From Heterostelium multicystogenum (lineage: Eukaryota; Evosea; Eumycetozoa; Acytosteliales; Acytosteliaceae), in assembly GCA_003667245.1 (NCBI GenBank), contig RCNN01000526.1:1-52479 (forward strand): a stretch of DNA of 52,479 nt. Reading direction: 5' to 3'. The notes beneath the pieces were generated by a model. The model was not told where the DNA came from and did not search any database. It was given only the letters and a program-made list of their open reading frames with translations. A program made the position numbers and the translations under genes. Below, piece by piece: positions 35,844 to 44,800 of the stretch (position 1 is its first letter; each line of letters opens with the position of its first letter).

Positions 35844-38800
35844 AAGCATATTTCATCCGATCTGCATTGACGGTCTTTAAGTAATTATTTGGCAGATCAA
35901 CCTTATAAGTGTTTGGACCAAGTTTCTCCAGAACGGTATAAGGACCGAACCATGTAGGAAGAATTTTGCCTTGACCGGCTTCCTTGAAGCGATCGAATAC
36001 ATGTGGCATGTATACATAGACTTGATCATTCACTTTATATTCTGCTGGTTTCCTTGTTCGATTGTAGTAGAAAGCGTTGGACTCAGCTCTCTCTTTGTAG
36101 TGCTTCTTGGCGATGAAGAATCCCATCTTTAACGAATTCTCTAAGTCGTCAGCGTATGAGGAAGATATCTTTAACATAAGTCGTTGAGTGACTGGATGGA
36201 TACGTAAGGTAGTATCAATTGGAAGACGAGGAGAGCGTCCATACATAAGTTGAAAAGGAGAATAGCCCGTAACAGCATGTGGAGTGATTCTATAAGCGAA
36301 TAGAACTCCTTGAAGGTAGATATCCCAATTCGAGAATTGATGTTCTTCAGAGTATGCTTTAAGTAATTGCAATACAGTTTGAATCGAACGTTCAGAGATG
36401 GCATCGGTTTGTGGATGATAAGGTGCGGTGTTAACCTTCTTTACACCGAAAAGATGATTGATATGTTGAACAACAGAAGCAAGAAAATGAGTTCCGCAGT
36501 CAGAAAGTAACTTGAATGGAGCACCATAACGAGTGAAGATGTCATTGAAGAGGTGATATGCTGCAGTTTCTGCTGTTTTATCCTTTGTTGGAAAAGCTTC
36601 GACCCATTTGGTAAAATGATCAACAATGACAAGAATATATTGATAACCTCGGTCAGTTTTGCACAGAGGACCAAGATAATCGATACCGATCATTTCGAAT
36701 GGAAAAGAAGTTTCGATTGGAATAAGATGACCAGTGTTTCTTGAATAGCGTCTTTTGATTTGTAAGCATTTTGGACAGTGTAAGACATGATTTTTGACAT
36801 CGTGAATCATTCCAATCCAGAAGTAGCGTTCCTTGATTTTAGCAAGAGTCTTTTGAACTCCTAGATGTCCCCCAGTGATAAGATCATCATGTAACATACT
36901 CATGATTCGATTAGTGAGACTTTTAGGAACACATAATTGGATTTGTTGCAGAGGAGTGGTGATGATACTATTTTGATGTTTGAATCCTCTAAATAATAAG
37001 TCATCAGAGTAGACGTAGAATTCACTGCTTAAAAGAATGTGACGAGCAGCTTTATCATCATTTGGAAGAGTTTTATCTTTAAGATATGCAATCATATCTT
37101 TGAATAGTGGACATTTCAATAGTTCTGACTTCCATAATTCCAATGTGATTTCTGTTGAAGATAAGATGTTCAAGACAGTCGAGACAGGGTCTCTAGATAA
37201 TAAATCTGCAATTGTGTTTTCAGAACCGGGTCTATAAATGATTTCAAAATTCATTTCTTGTAATTTTAATGACCAACGAATGAGACGAGAATTAAGTTTT
37301 GCAGAAAATAGGTATTTGAGTGGTTGATGATCAGTGATAACTGTAAAGAAGTTACCATGAAGATAAGGTCTATAGTTCTCAATAGCAAGAACAATAGCTA
37401 GACATTCACGTTCAGTGGCACTGTAATTCATTTGAGCATTGTTTAAAGATTTTGAAAAAAATGAGATAGGTTTATCAGATTGTTTGAGAACAGCACCAAC
37501 TCCGATGTTAGAAGCATCTGTTTCTAATACAAATGGTTGATGAACGTTTGGAAAAGCTAACTGCATATCAGAAGTGATACATTCTATGAGTTGTTGTCGA
37601 ATAGTTTCATGTTCCATTTTCCAGTTGAATTCATTATCCTTACGAGTAAGTAAGTATAGAGGATGAGCAATCTTAGCCATATTAGGAATAAAGTTTCGAC
37701 AATAGTTAATCATTCCTAAGAATCTTTGAAGACTTCTAATGTCAGTGGGTGGAGCCAAATTTTTGATGGTTTTGCATTTATGAGGATCCACAGTTAGACC
37801 TTGAGCGGAGATTTGATATCCTACAAAAACTAATTTTCCGACTCCAATCTCGCATTTATCCTTTTTCAATTTTAGATTATGACGAGTGAATATATTAAGG
37901 ATGGTTCGAAGATGAATGAGATGGTCTTTCATTGATTTTGAAAAGATGATTACATCGTCAAGATACACAATGACGAAGATATTGATATGTTTTCGAAGAA
38001 TATGATTCATAAATCTTTGAAAAGTTGCTGGACTATTTGTTAATCCCATGGCCATTGCTTTAAATTGAAATAAGCCTTTATGAGTAATAAAAGCAGTTTT
38101 CGGTTTGTCTTCCTCTTTCATAGGTATTTGATAATATCCAGAGATTAGATCTATTTTAGAAAATACAGTACATCCTACCATGTATGCCCATATGTCATCT
38201 AATCGTGGAAGAGGATATCGATCTTTAATTGTGATACTGTTTAATTTCTTGTAAGAAATACAAAATCTATAAGTTCCATCTTTTTTAGGTACTAATAATA
38301 CAATGGCAGAGTATGGTGAACTTGATTCTTCAATGATGTTTGCTTTTAATAATTTATCCAATTCCTTTTCCAATGTTTCTTTTTCTAGAACTGAGTATCT
38401 AGGAAGTGTACTTGATGTTGGCGACGAATTAGGTACCAAATTGATTTCGTGTTCCACTGTTTTGACTTGATTTTCAAAAAAGAATTGGTCATTGAAAATA
38501 TCTTTGAATTCGTCCATTATGTTGGCAATGGAATCTTCTGCTTCCATTTGAATATTGTTAACAAGTGAAGTATTATAAGTTTCCAAGGAGGGAACAATAC
38601 TCTGGATAATATCCTTGCTGTTGAACATGGATTTTCTGATGTCCAATCCATTATATAGTTGCGTTGACCATCCATTGATTAGACATTTCAATAAATTGGA
38701 ATGAAGAAGGACTTCTAATTTTAATGCCATAAGTAGATCCATACCCAATATACATTTAAAAAGTAGATCCGACGATTTAATAATTTTCACTGAAGATTTC

Positions 38801-39549
38801 ATTTGATGTGTTCCACAATTGAAAGTTACAAAAGATTGACCAATTACATTGATGTTGGAACCATTTGCGGCTGTTAAATTGTTTGGTTTTTTAATAATCT
38901 CTAACTTTAATTCTTGTGCTAAATCTTCTCTGATTATTGTGGATATTGCACCTGTATCAATGACAGTTTTAACAGGTCTTCCTTGAATGAACATAATAGC
39001 TTGTAGTGAAGGTAATTGCCCATTTGTCATTAGTTTGGTATAGTCAGTGGTTGTGGCCATAATCGATGTAGAAGAGTTGATGGGAATGCCTTCTAAAATG
39101 GTTAAACATTGATCAAGATTCATTGGTTCATTGATCTGATTCACAGATTTAGGTTGGTTATTTTGAAACTGTGATTTTTGTTTTTCTGCGTTGATTTTCT
39201 TAAAACAATCTGAGATTTTGTGACCTTTCCGATTACAAAATTTACAATGTAAGGTAGATTTAGAGTTGTTTTTGTTGTTATTGAACTGATAAACTTCATT
39301 GTTATTAGGTCTATTATTATTATGGTGTTGAATATAAGAAATGGGAGTTTGAGGATATGTGAAAGGAATAGGTGGTTTGGACGGTGATAAAAAATTGGGT
39401 GGTTTTATAGGAGTAGTTACATGTGGTACTGCTGGAGATGTGTGAGAAACAGTAGAAGGTGGCACGACGTAATAATGATTATAAGCGAATTCCATCGCTA
39501 ATAATTTTGAATGGCGACCTCGTAGCTTTCTGGTAAACCATTGATACAA
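35842..39549 (-). CDS. pol polyprotein: zinc knuckle, protease, RT, RNase H, integrase
   Basis: Open frame of 1235 codons on the minus strand (numbered here from 39549). A CCHC zinc knuckle CX2CX4HX4C lies at residues 102-115, the aspartic protease DTG at 198-200, the RT active site YLDD at 529-532, RNase H with ETDAS at 676-680, the integrase HHCC zinc finger (H887, H895, C925, C928), the catalytic triad D957-D1017-E1053, and a GPY/F motif (WFGPYTVLEKLGPNTYKV) near the end. No chromodomain follows the GPY/F motif, and the protein stops about 30 residues later. The first residues overlap gag in another frame, so the true N-terminus is set by how gag and pol are linked. All catalytic residues are present. 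Confidence 0.95.
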   Translation of the reverse strand: MYQWFTRKLRGRHSKLLAMEFAYNHYYVVPPSTVSHTSPAVPHVTTPIKPPNFLSPSKPPIPFTYPQTPISYIQHHNNNRPNNNEVYQFNNNKNNSKSTLHCKFCNRKGHKISDCFKKINAEKQKSQFQNNQPKSVNQINEPMNLDQCLTILEGIPINSSTSIMATTTDYTKLMTNGQLPSLQAIMFIQGRPVKTVIDTGAISTIIREDLAQELKLEIIKKPNNLTAANGSNINVIGQSFVTFNCGTHQMKSSVKIIKSSDLLFKCILGMDLLMALKLEVLLHSNLLKCLINGWSTQLYNGLDIRKSMFNSKDIIQSIVPSLETYNTSLVNNIQMEAEDSIANIMDEFKDIFNDQFFFENQVKTVEHEINLVPNSSPTSSTLPRYSVLEKETLEKELDKLLKANIIEESSSPYSAIVLLVPKKDGTYRFCISYKKLNSITIKDRYPLPRLDDIWAYMVGCTVFSKIDLISGYYQIPMKEEDKPKTAFITHKGLFQFKAMAMGLTNSPATFQRFMNHILRKHINIFVIVYLDDVIIFSKSMKDHLIHLRTILNIFTRHNLKLKKDKCEIGVGKLVFVGYQISAQGLTVDPHKCKTIKNLAPPTDIRSLQRFLGMINYCRNFIPNMAKIAHPLYLLTRKDNEFNWKMEHETIRQQLIECITSDMQLAFPNVHQPFVLETDASNIGVGAVLKQSDKPISFFSKSLNNAQMNYSATERECLAIVLAIENYRPYLHGNFFTVITDHQPLKYLFSAKLNSRLIRWSLKLQEMNFEIIYRPGSENTIADLLSRDPVSTVLNILSSTEITLELWKSELLKCPLFKDMIAYLKDKTLPNDDKAARHILLSSEFYVYSDDLLFRGFKHQNSIITTPLQQIQLCVPKSLTNRIMSMLHDDLITGGHLGVQKTLAKIKERYFWIGMIHDVKNHVLHCPKCLQIKRRYSRNTGHLIPIETSFPFEMIGIDYLGPLCKTDRGYQYILVIVDHFTKWVEAFPTKDKTAETAAYHLFNDIFTRYGAPFKLLSDCGTHFLASVVQHINHLFGVKKVNTAPYHPQTDAISERSIQTVLQLLKAYSEEHQFSNWDIYLQGVLFAYRITPHAVTGYSPFQLMYGRSPRLPIDTTLRIHPVTQRLMLKISSSYADDLENSLKMGFFIAKKHYKERAESNAFYYNRTRKPAEYKVNDQVYVYMPHVFDRFKEAGQGKILPTWFGPYTVLEKLGPNTYKVDLPNNYLKTVNADRMKYA

Positions 39550-39953
39550 AGATTGTTTGCAACTTCTGGAGGAAGTGCACCCAGGAAATAGATAACAAGA
39601 GTTTGTGGACCTCCTTCGCCTTGTGGGAACTCCAGAGCTTTTGATCTGAATGCAACACAGAAGTCTGATACGGTGGCATAATGACTCATTTTGATATTCA
39701 TGAGTTCTGCTATGGGAGATATTTTTGGCTTTCCGAATGCTGCTCTCAATTGATTAACTATCTTTGCGTATGAATCCCTTTGAGTGGACTGTAAATTTTT
39801 AATAAATAGCATGGCACTATCCCTTAGATAATAGATGATGTCTTTCGGGTTTTTGTTCTCTGGGCCTACCGTGTCTACCCAGAACAGAAAGTTCTCCACA
39901 TCTTCGTGTGGTAATCCCGAAAAATAGTAATGACCCTTCGTACCATCAGCCAT
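39498..39953 (-). CDS. gag protein
   Basis: A 151-residue frame starting MADGTKGHYYFSGLPHEDV, 10 bp after the primer binding site. It has the retrotransposon gag capsid pattern (FLFWVDTVG, YLRDSAMLFI, LRAAFGKPK, ALEFPQGEGG). It ends at TAG (39498-39500), overlapping pol by about 50 bases. The zinc knuckle is in the downstream frame, so gag as read lacks it. Pol is in the -1 frame relative to gag. The overlap holds CAAAATTATTAG, without a canonical X-XXY-YYZ slippery heptamer; a missing base in the A run could also explain the break. Confidence 0.85.
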   Translation of the reverse strand: MADGTKGHYYFSGLPHEDVENFLFWVDTVGPENKNPKDIIYYLRDSAMLFIKNLQSTQRDSYAKIVNQLRAAFGKPKISPIAELMNIKMSHYATVSDFCVAFRSKALEFPQGEGGPQTLVIYFLGALPPEVANNLCINGLPESYEVAIQNY

Positions 39954-39962
39954 GGTTCTTTT

Positions 39963-39974
39963 CAGTTGACGCCA
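39963..39974 (-). other. primer binding site
   Basis: On the minus strand TGGCGTCAACTG begins three bases after the 5' LTR. The leading TGG is complementary to a tRNA CCA end, so the primer tRNA should end in CAGTTGACGCCA. The tRNA species is not identified here. Confidence 0.7.
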
Positions 39975-39977
39975 AAT

Positions 39978-40340
39978 ATGGTAAGTACCTATAGAGGTCA
40001 GATAAGAATAATAAAGATAATGTTAATAACACAACCCTGCAGTTGGCAAAGGTTGATAGAAATAACTAATAAGAAAAGATAAGATTAAAAGATAAACTTT
40101 TATTATAAGAGGATTAGTACTAATGGTACTGAAAGGCGATTTGTAATAAGAAGAGGAGTTGGTATTTATACTTGTAGAAATGATTCCTTAGAAGAATCAG
40201 ATATTATTATTATTAGAAGGTAGTTGGAAAGATAATGATTAATGGGTTTAACCCTTATGATTATTTGAATAGGAAGATGTTATCTAGATCTTCTAAAGAT
40301 CTGGATCAAGAGTTGTTAACGGGTCTAGTAGTCTTACTAT
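39978..40340 (-). repeat. 5' LTR
   Basis: 363 bp, read as identical to the copy at 35467-35829. It must contain the element's promoter. Its outer end faces the tRNA-Phe gene. Confidence 0.93.
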
Positions 40341-40346
40341 ATGGAT
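40341..40346. repeat. right target-site duplication ATGGAT
   Basis: Second copy of the 6-bp duplication flanking the Ty3/gypsy element, 8 bp before the tRNA gene. Confidence 0.8.
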
Positions 40347-40354
40347 ACAACCAG

Positions 40355-40428
40355 GCCGTCTTAGCTCAGCTGGTAGTAGCGTAAGACTGAAGATCTTAAG
40401 GTCGTTGGTTCGATCCCGACAGATGGCA
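40355..40428 (+). tRNA. tRNA-Phe (GAA)
   Basis: A 74-nt cloverleaf without intron. Acceptor arms GCCGTCT and AGATGGC pair over seven positions (one G-T) and leave discriminator A. The D arm starts GCTC with an imperfect fourth pair. The anticodon stem TAAGA/TCTTA encloses loop CTGAAGA with anticodon GAA. The T arm GTTGG-TTCGATC-CCGAC is complete and supplies the B box GGTTCGATCCC. A T-rich stretch follows for termination. The gene is flanked on both sides by retrotransposons. Confidence 0.93.
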
Positions 40429-40472
40429 TCTTTTCTTTAAAAATACCATTTTGCGCGCATACTAAACAATTT

Positions 40473-40473
<1 letters not shown>

Positions 40474-40503
<30 letters not shown>
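40474..40503 (+). repeat. run of about 30 T between tRNA-Phe and the TRE element
   Basis: A T homopolymer 46-75 bp after the tRNA gene, directly before the presumed left target duplication (TTTTCGA) of the TRE element. It may be part of the original tRNA flank or a remnant of an older insertion. Its true length is uncertain in any assembly. Confidence 0.8.
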
Positions 40504-40518
40504 CGATTTTTTGTACAG

Positions 40519-40926
40519 GCCCAAGGCAGAATAGCTGATGTGGTATGGTAGTCTGCTTGTGATGCCTTGGGTCGTGGGTTCGAATCCCGGGTTTTCCAGT
40601 TTTTCCCCATACCTTTCCAGTGAACCCATGTACTTTCAAGTCTGTATGATACCATCCCGCCATGAAGAATATGTAAATTGACAAGCGAAGCCCTCAACTA
40701 CGTAAACCATTGGTGTACTCTTAAAATCTTCTGTCGCTTCGAAATACTTAACAGTCCACTGTTGAAACACCTTGCTCCAAATAATAATAGGCAGTCATGC
40801 CTCTATAAAATGATGGTCATCACAACCGGCCTGTGGTTGTAAAAAGAAATCTGTAGGCTTCTAAACCCTACCTTAAATAAACAACTGTATGGTTATAACA
40901 ACAAAAAAAAAAAAAAAAAAAAAAAA
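40519..40926 (+). mobile_element. tRNA-derived SINE nested in the TRE 5' end
   Basis: A 408-bp insertion with a perfect 10-bp target duplication TTTTGTACAG (40509-40518 and 40927-40936) and a poly(A) tail (about 40903-40926). The head carries Pol III promoter boxes: A box TAGCTGATGTGG (40532-40543) and B box GGTTCGAATCC (40577-40587), 33 bp apart as in tRNA genes. The body has no open frame and ends CTTCTAAACCCTACC before an A-rich tail. A diverged relative is present at 45491-45665, so this is a repeat family. It presumably relies on a LINE for mobilisation, but its 3' end shows no clear similarity to this TRE. Confidence 0.85.
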
Positions 40927-41028
40927 TTTTGTACAGATAGTATCTGTATAAAGTTTATCTAGTTTTTGTTTATCATTGTTAGGTTAGACTCACTGCTTGT
41001 GTTAGTGCATCTTAGTTATCTGTCTAAT

Positions 41029-41859
41029 ATGTCTGGTCACAGGATTAAAGAAAAAATAGCCAACTTTTATAATAGTCAACATAAGTTCAACAGCAGCATT
41101 AGCTTCAAAGACGTACTGAAGCTTAACACACTTTATGTAAGACTGTGCTTCCCGCGTGCGAAGCATATAATTGCTAAGACCAAAGACAGGCTCTATGGCT
41201 TGTTTCAGGTTGTCTACAAGCACTTTGTCTCGACTGCCAGTAAAGACGGTCTGCTATTCTCTGGTAGGGTCGATGTAGAACGTCTTGGCGAGTTGCACGA
41301 GTTCTGCTGTGAAAACCTCTCGGAGTCTAAATGCAGGAAGGTTACTGCCTTCTTCCCTGAGTTCAACTTTGTTCGTGTCTCGGCCATATCTTCTAATGAT
41401 TGCATTGATGTGGTGTCTGGCAAGTTCGATGCTAAGGGTACCAAGGAAGTCTTCGGTTTCAATGCGGTGCATATCAGTCATAAGTCGGTTAGGTTGCCTT
41501 CTAACAGTGCAGACGTAGAGATCTGGAGGTCCTCTTCTTGGTATCTCTTTGGTAGGGATGCTAAGTTGGCGGACGTCAACGTAGAGGATAAGGCATCAGG
41601 TCTTTCGTGCACTCTTCTCCCTTATGTTCCTCCTAGAGATAAGAGCGGTCCTAGTACGCCAGACTGTAAGGATACTGCTCCGTGTAAGAGCACGGTACTC
41701 AACAAAACGGTTGGCAAGCAACGGGCGAGCGTGCATGTTAGCGACTCCTCGTCAGAGGGGGAAGAGGTTGAGAAGTCCGGCGTGCCCAGTGTGAGCAAGG
41801 CAGTGGCTGGTGGTAAAAAGTCCAGCTCAGGCAGGACTATCAAGCCCGTTAAGGTATAG
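41029..41859 (+). CDS. TRE ORF1 protein
   Basis: A 276-residue protein starting MSGHRIKEKIANFYNSQHKF at the first ATG after the 5' UTR; the frame is open upstream but without ATG. Basic residues dominate the C-terminal third (TVGKQRASVHVSDSSSEGEE and KKSSSGRTIKPVKV). No zinc knuckle or RRM is recognised. ORF1 proteins of TREs are thought to bind RNA and direct integration; that role is inferred from position only. It stops at TAG 41857-41859, overlapping ORF2 by 7 nt. Confidence 0.8.
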   Translation: MSGHRIKEKIANFYNSQHKFNSSISFKDVLKLNTLYVRLCFPRAKHIIAKTKDRLYGLFQVVYKHFVSTASKDGLLFSGRVDVERLGELHEFCCENLSESKCRKVTAFFPEFNFVRVSAISSNDCIDVVSGKFDAKGTKEVFGFNAVHISHKSVRLPSNSADVEIWRSSSWYLFGRDAKLADVNVEDKASGLSCTLLPYVPPRDKSGPSTPDCKDTAPCKSTVLNKTVGKQRASVHVSDSSSEGEEVEKSGVPSVSKAVAGGKKSSSGRTIKPVKV

Positions 41860-44800
41860 AACTCTTTAAGACCCTTGTCTGGAACTGCAGAGGAGCCGTG
41901 ACAGACAAATCGCTTGCTGATATCTCCTCTACTATCACTGGTTTTTCCCCTGTTCTGACCATTCTTACCGAGATCAACGATGTTAACTCTCGCTTCTTTT
42001 CGACATTCAATCCTCACAACAAGGATTGCGCGCTTCTCGCCACCTCTAACGGTAGAGGTACCGGGGTGGCAGTCATTTCACATTACGACAGAATTAAAAT
42101 CACTCCTATTCAAATGGACGATAATGGCAGGTACATATTACTCAATGTTTCATTCACTGGTGGTTACGACTACAACATGTTGGCGGTTTATGCTCCGGCT
42201 TCCCGTGAAGGGAGGAGGTCTTTTGCGGACTCTCTGCTTTCCTTCTCGAAGCTGTGGAGCCCTTATAAAGTTGATATTGTATGTGGTGACTTCAATTGTG
42301 TTCCTGGTGATGGCTCTCCTCTCTCTACTGTTCTCGACGCGATTTCGGAAGAGCATGATTTAGTTGACGTTGGTTCTGATGCTAACCAGTGCACGTGGTC
42401 GCACAGTGGGGTCTCTAAGCGACTTGACAGGTTTTACATTAAGTCCTGTTTTATTAACAACTCCTTCTCTGTCGTTCCTACGGCGCTGTCCGACCACTCT
42501 ATGCTTTTTTACCAGATCCCTTCCGGTCTGTCGGGCTCTGTGCCTACCTCCCCTTGGAGGTTGGATAGGTATACTGCGATGGAACCGGTAGTCAAAGATA
42601 AAGTTAATCAAATTCTCTCTTCTAGGACAGTGACATCACTGAACGACTGGATCACCATGAAGTCAGTTATCGTTAGCACCTATAAGAAGTTCCAGAGTCT
42701 TCGTAGGCTGGCCAAGCGCAAGCTTATCGCCAGCTTGATCACTATCATGAGCACACCCGAACTGTCTGTGGAAGTCAGAGGTAAGGCTAAGAATGACCTC
42801 CTTCTCCTGCAGTCGGAGGAGGCGTCTATCAGGGACTCCATCCGCAAGATGTGCCAGCAACTGAACGGGGAAGTACCGTCGAAAGTGCTGACTGCCAAGC
42901 TCTCCCAATCTAAAAGAGACACTACCATTCCAGGCCTTAGAAGACCGGATGGGAGTGTCACCAAGGATGTAAACGAGATGACCAAAATCATGGAAAACTT
43001 CTACTCTGGCTTGTTTGCCAACGTCAAAGACGACCCCGAAATTCACCTGCAAATGCTTAAAAGGTGGGCCTGTCAACCTGTTGACACTTCTATCGGTAAG
43101 CGTTTCACTGTTGAGGAGGTGACAGACATGATCCGTTCCTCTAACCCCTATAAGGCCCCTGGTCCGGATGGGCTAGGGCTGTGGTTTTATTTGGAGCATT
43201 TAGAGCCAGTGTCCTCTATACTCACCTCTCTTTTTAACAAGGCTCTGGAAGGTAAGTGCCGCATCCCATCTGATTTCAAGGTCGGTGTCATCACCACTAT
43301 CTACAAAAAAGGGGATGTGCACGACCCCGCCAACAGAAGACCAATCACACTCCTCAACTGCGACTATAAGCTGCTATCTAAAGCCATAAATGAGCGCTTC
43401 AAACCTCAGGTGGAAAAAATAGTTAGCGTGTCGCAAACTGGTTTTGTTCAAGGAAGGTATATCATGGACAATATTGTTACTATGAAGGAAGTATTAGACT
43501 ATTGTGTCGAAAATAAGATCATTGGTCTTATCACGTTGTTCGACTTCAACAAGGCCTTCGACTCTATCTCGCACGGATCTATCAGGCGTACACTCGAGCA
43601 CATTGGCACTCCCCCTGGTCTTATCAACTTAATCATGGATATGTTAGTTGGTTCCTCCGCCAGGGTGGTTGTTAACGGCTTTCTTACTAACTCTATTGTA
43701 CTCAAAAGGGGAACCAAGCAAGGGGACCCTTTGTCGCCTACTCTCTTTGTGTTAGTCATCGAGTGCCTGGCTAGGTGTATCAACCAATCTATCGCCAAAG
43801 GACTCCCTCTTAACCATCAGGGAGATGTCTTTAAGATGCTTCAGTTTGCAGACGACTCTGCTACACTTTCTTCTTCCTTCAAAGACTTACACATCAAGCT
43901 CAGTATATTTGATATGTTCTGTAAAGCGACTTCGTCTAAGGTTAATCCATCCAAATGTTCAATCATCAAAATTGGGATTCATCCAGATGAGAAGACATAT
44001 CCCCCTATCATTGGCCATCAGAAGATACCTGTGTCTAATGTTCCCGAGCGATATTTGGGACTATTCTTTACAGCCAATGGCCTACATCACTCATTGGACT
44101 CCGTTGTCGACTCTATTAAGTCTAATCTTCTCAGATGGAAGTCCACAGGCATCACTCTGCGGACTAAAGTTTCAATCGTCAAGTCATATTCCCTCAGTAA
44201 ACTTACCTACAATATGTACGTAGATACACTCACTGATGAGGAAGTTAAGAAGCTGGATAACGTCATCTCATGGTTCCTTTGGGCGTCCAATTCGGCCCCT
44301 TTCTCAGACTTCAAACACTACAGAAAAACTATGTCTAAGCAACGTGCTGTTCAGCACTGGATGCGAGGAGGTGTCTCTTTGTGGGACATCAGACTGAGAA
44401 ATGTGGCTCAAAGAGTGTGGTTCTTTAACAGATACCTCTACCTCTCTTCGATGAAACCGTATAGCGTCAGCTACTTTGATAGTTGGATCAAACAACAGAG
44501 GTGCAAAAATGTCACTTCGATATTCCTGCGAGCTTGCCATGCTCAGTGGCACTTGCTAGCATCGCACCTCAAACATGTCAAAACCGGTCTCTTTAATGCC
44601 ACACCACTTCTGTCTAAAGGGATCCCCTTATCGCTTAGGGAGATCTATGATTGCCTGATATCCATGGAATACAAAACCCCCAAGCTGACGGATGGTCAAT
44701 TTCAATGGTCGCTTCCGCCCACTAAAGTCGACTTCACCTCCAAATCTAATATATTCACCCACATTGCCAACGTAAGCCACCATAGAGGACGGAACACCGT

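Larger units (their letters stand above)
35467..40340 (-). mobile_element. complete Ty3/gypsy LTR retrotransposon, inserted just upstream of tRNA-Phe
   Basis: A 4.87-kb element transcribed on the minus strand: 5' LTR 39978-40340, primer binding site 39963-39974, gag, protease-RT-RNase H-integrase, polypurine tract 35834-35843, 3' LTR 35467-35829. The LTRs are 363 bp each and read as identical, and the target duplication ATGGAT is intact, so the insertion is young. The domain order (integrase last) places it in Ty3/gypsy (Metaviridae). Its right edge is 8 bp from the tRNA gene, as expected for tRNA-targeting dictyostelid elements such as DGLT-A. The only break between genes is the gag/pol frame change. 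Confidence 0.95.

Noticed and set aside
39490..39520. Canonical -1 slippery heptamer for gag-pol
   Set aside because: The frame-correct heptamer does not have the X-XXY-YYZ form; listed as an open question instead.
40361..40697. Two minus-strand open frames containing GIRTHDPR- and GIEPTT-like peptides
   Set aside because: They are translations of the tRNA gene and the SINE tRNA-like head; such peptides are well-known artefacts of tRNA-derived sequence.
40966..41028. Upstream extension of TRE ORF1 from a TTG codon
   Set aside because: The first ATG is at 41029; the upstream part is hydrophobic and reads like 5' UTR.
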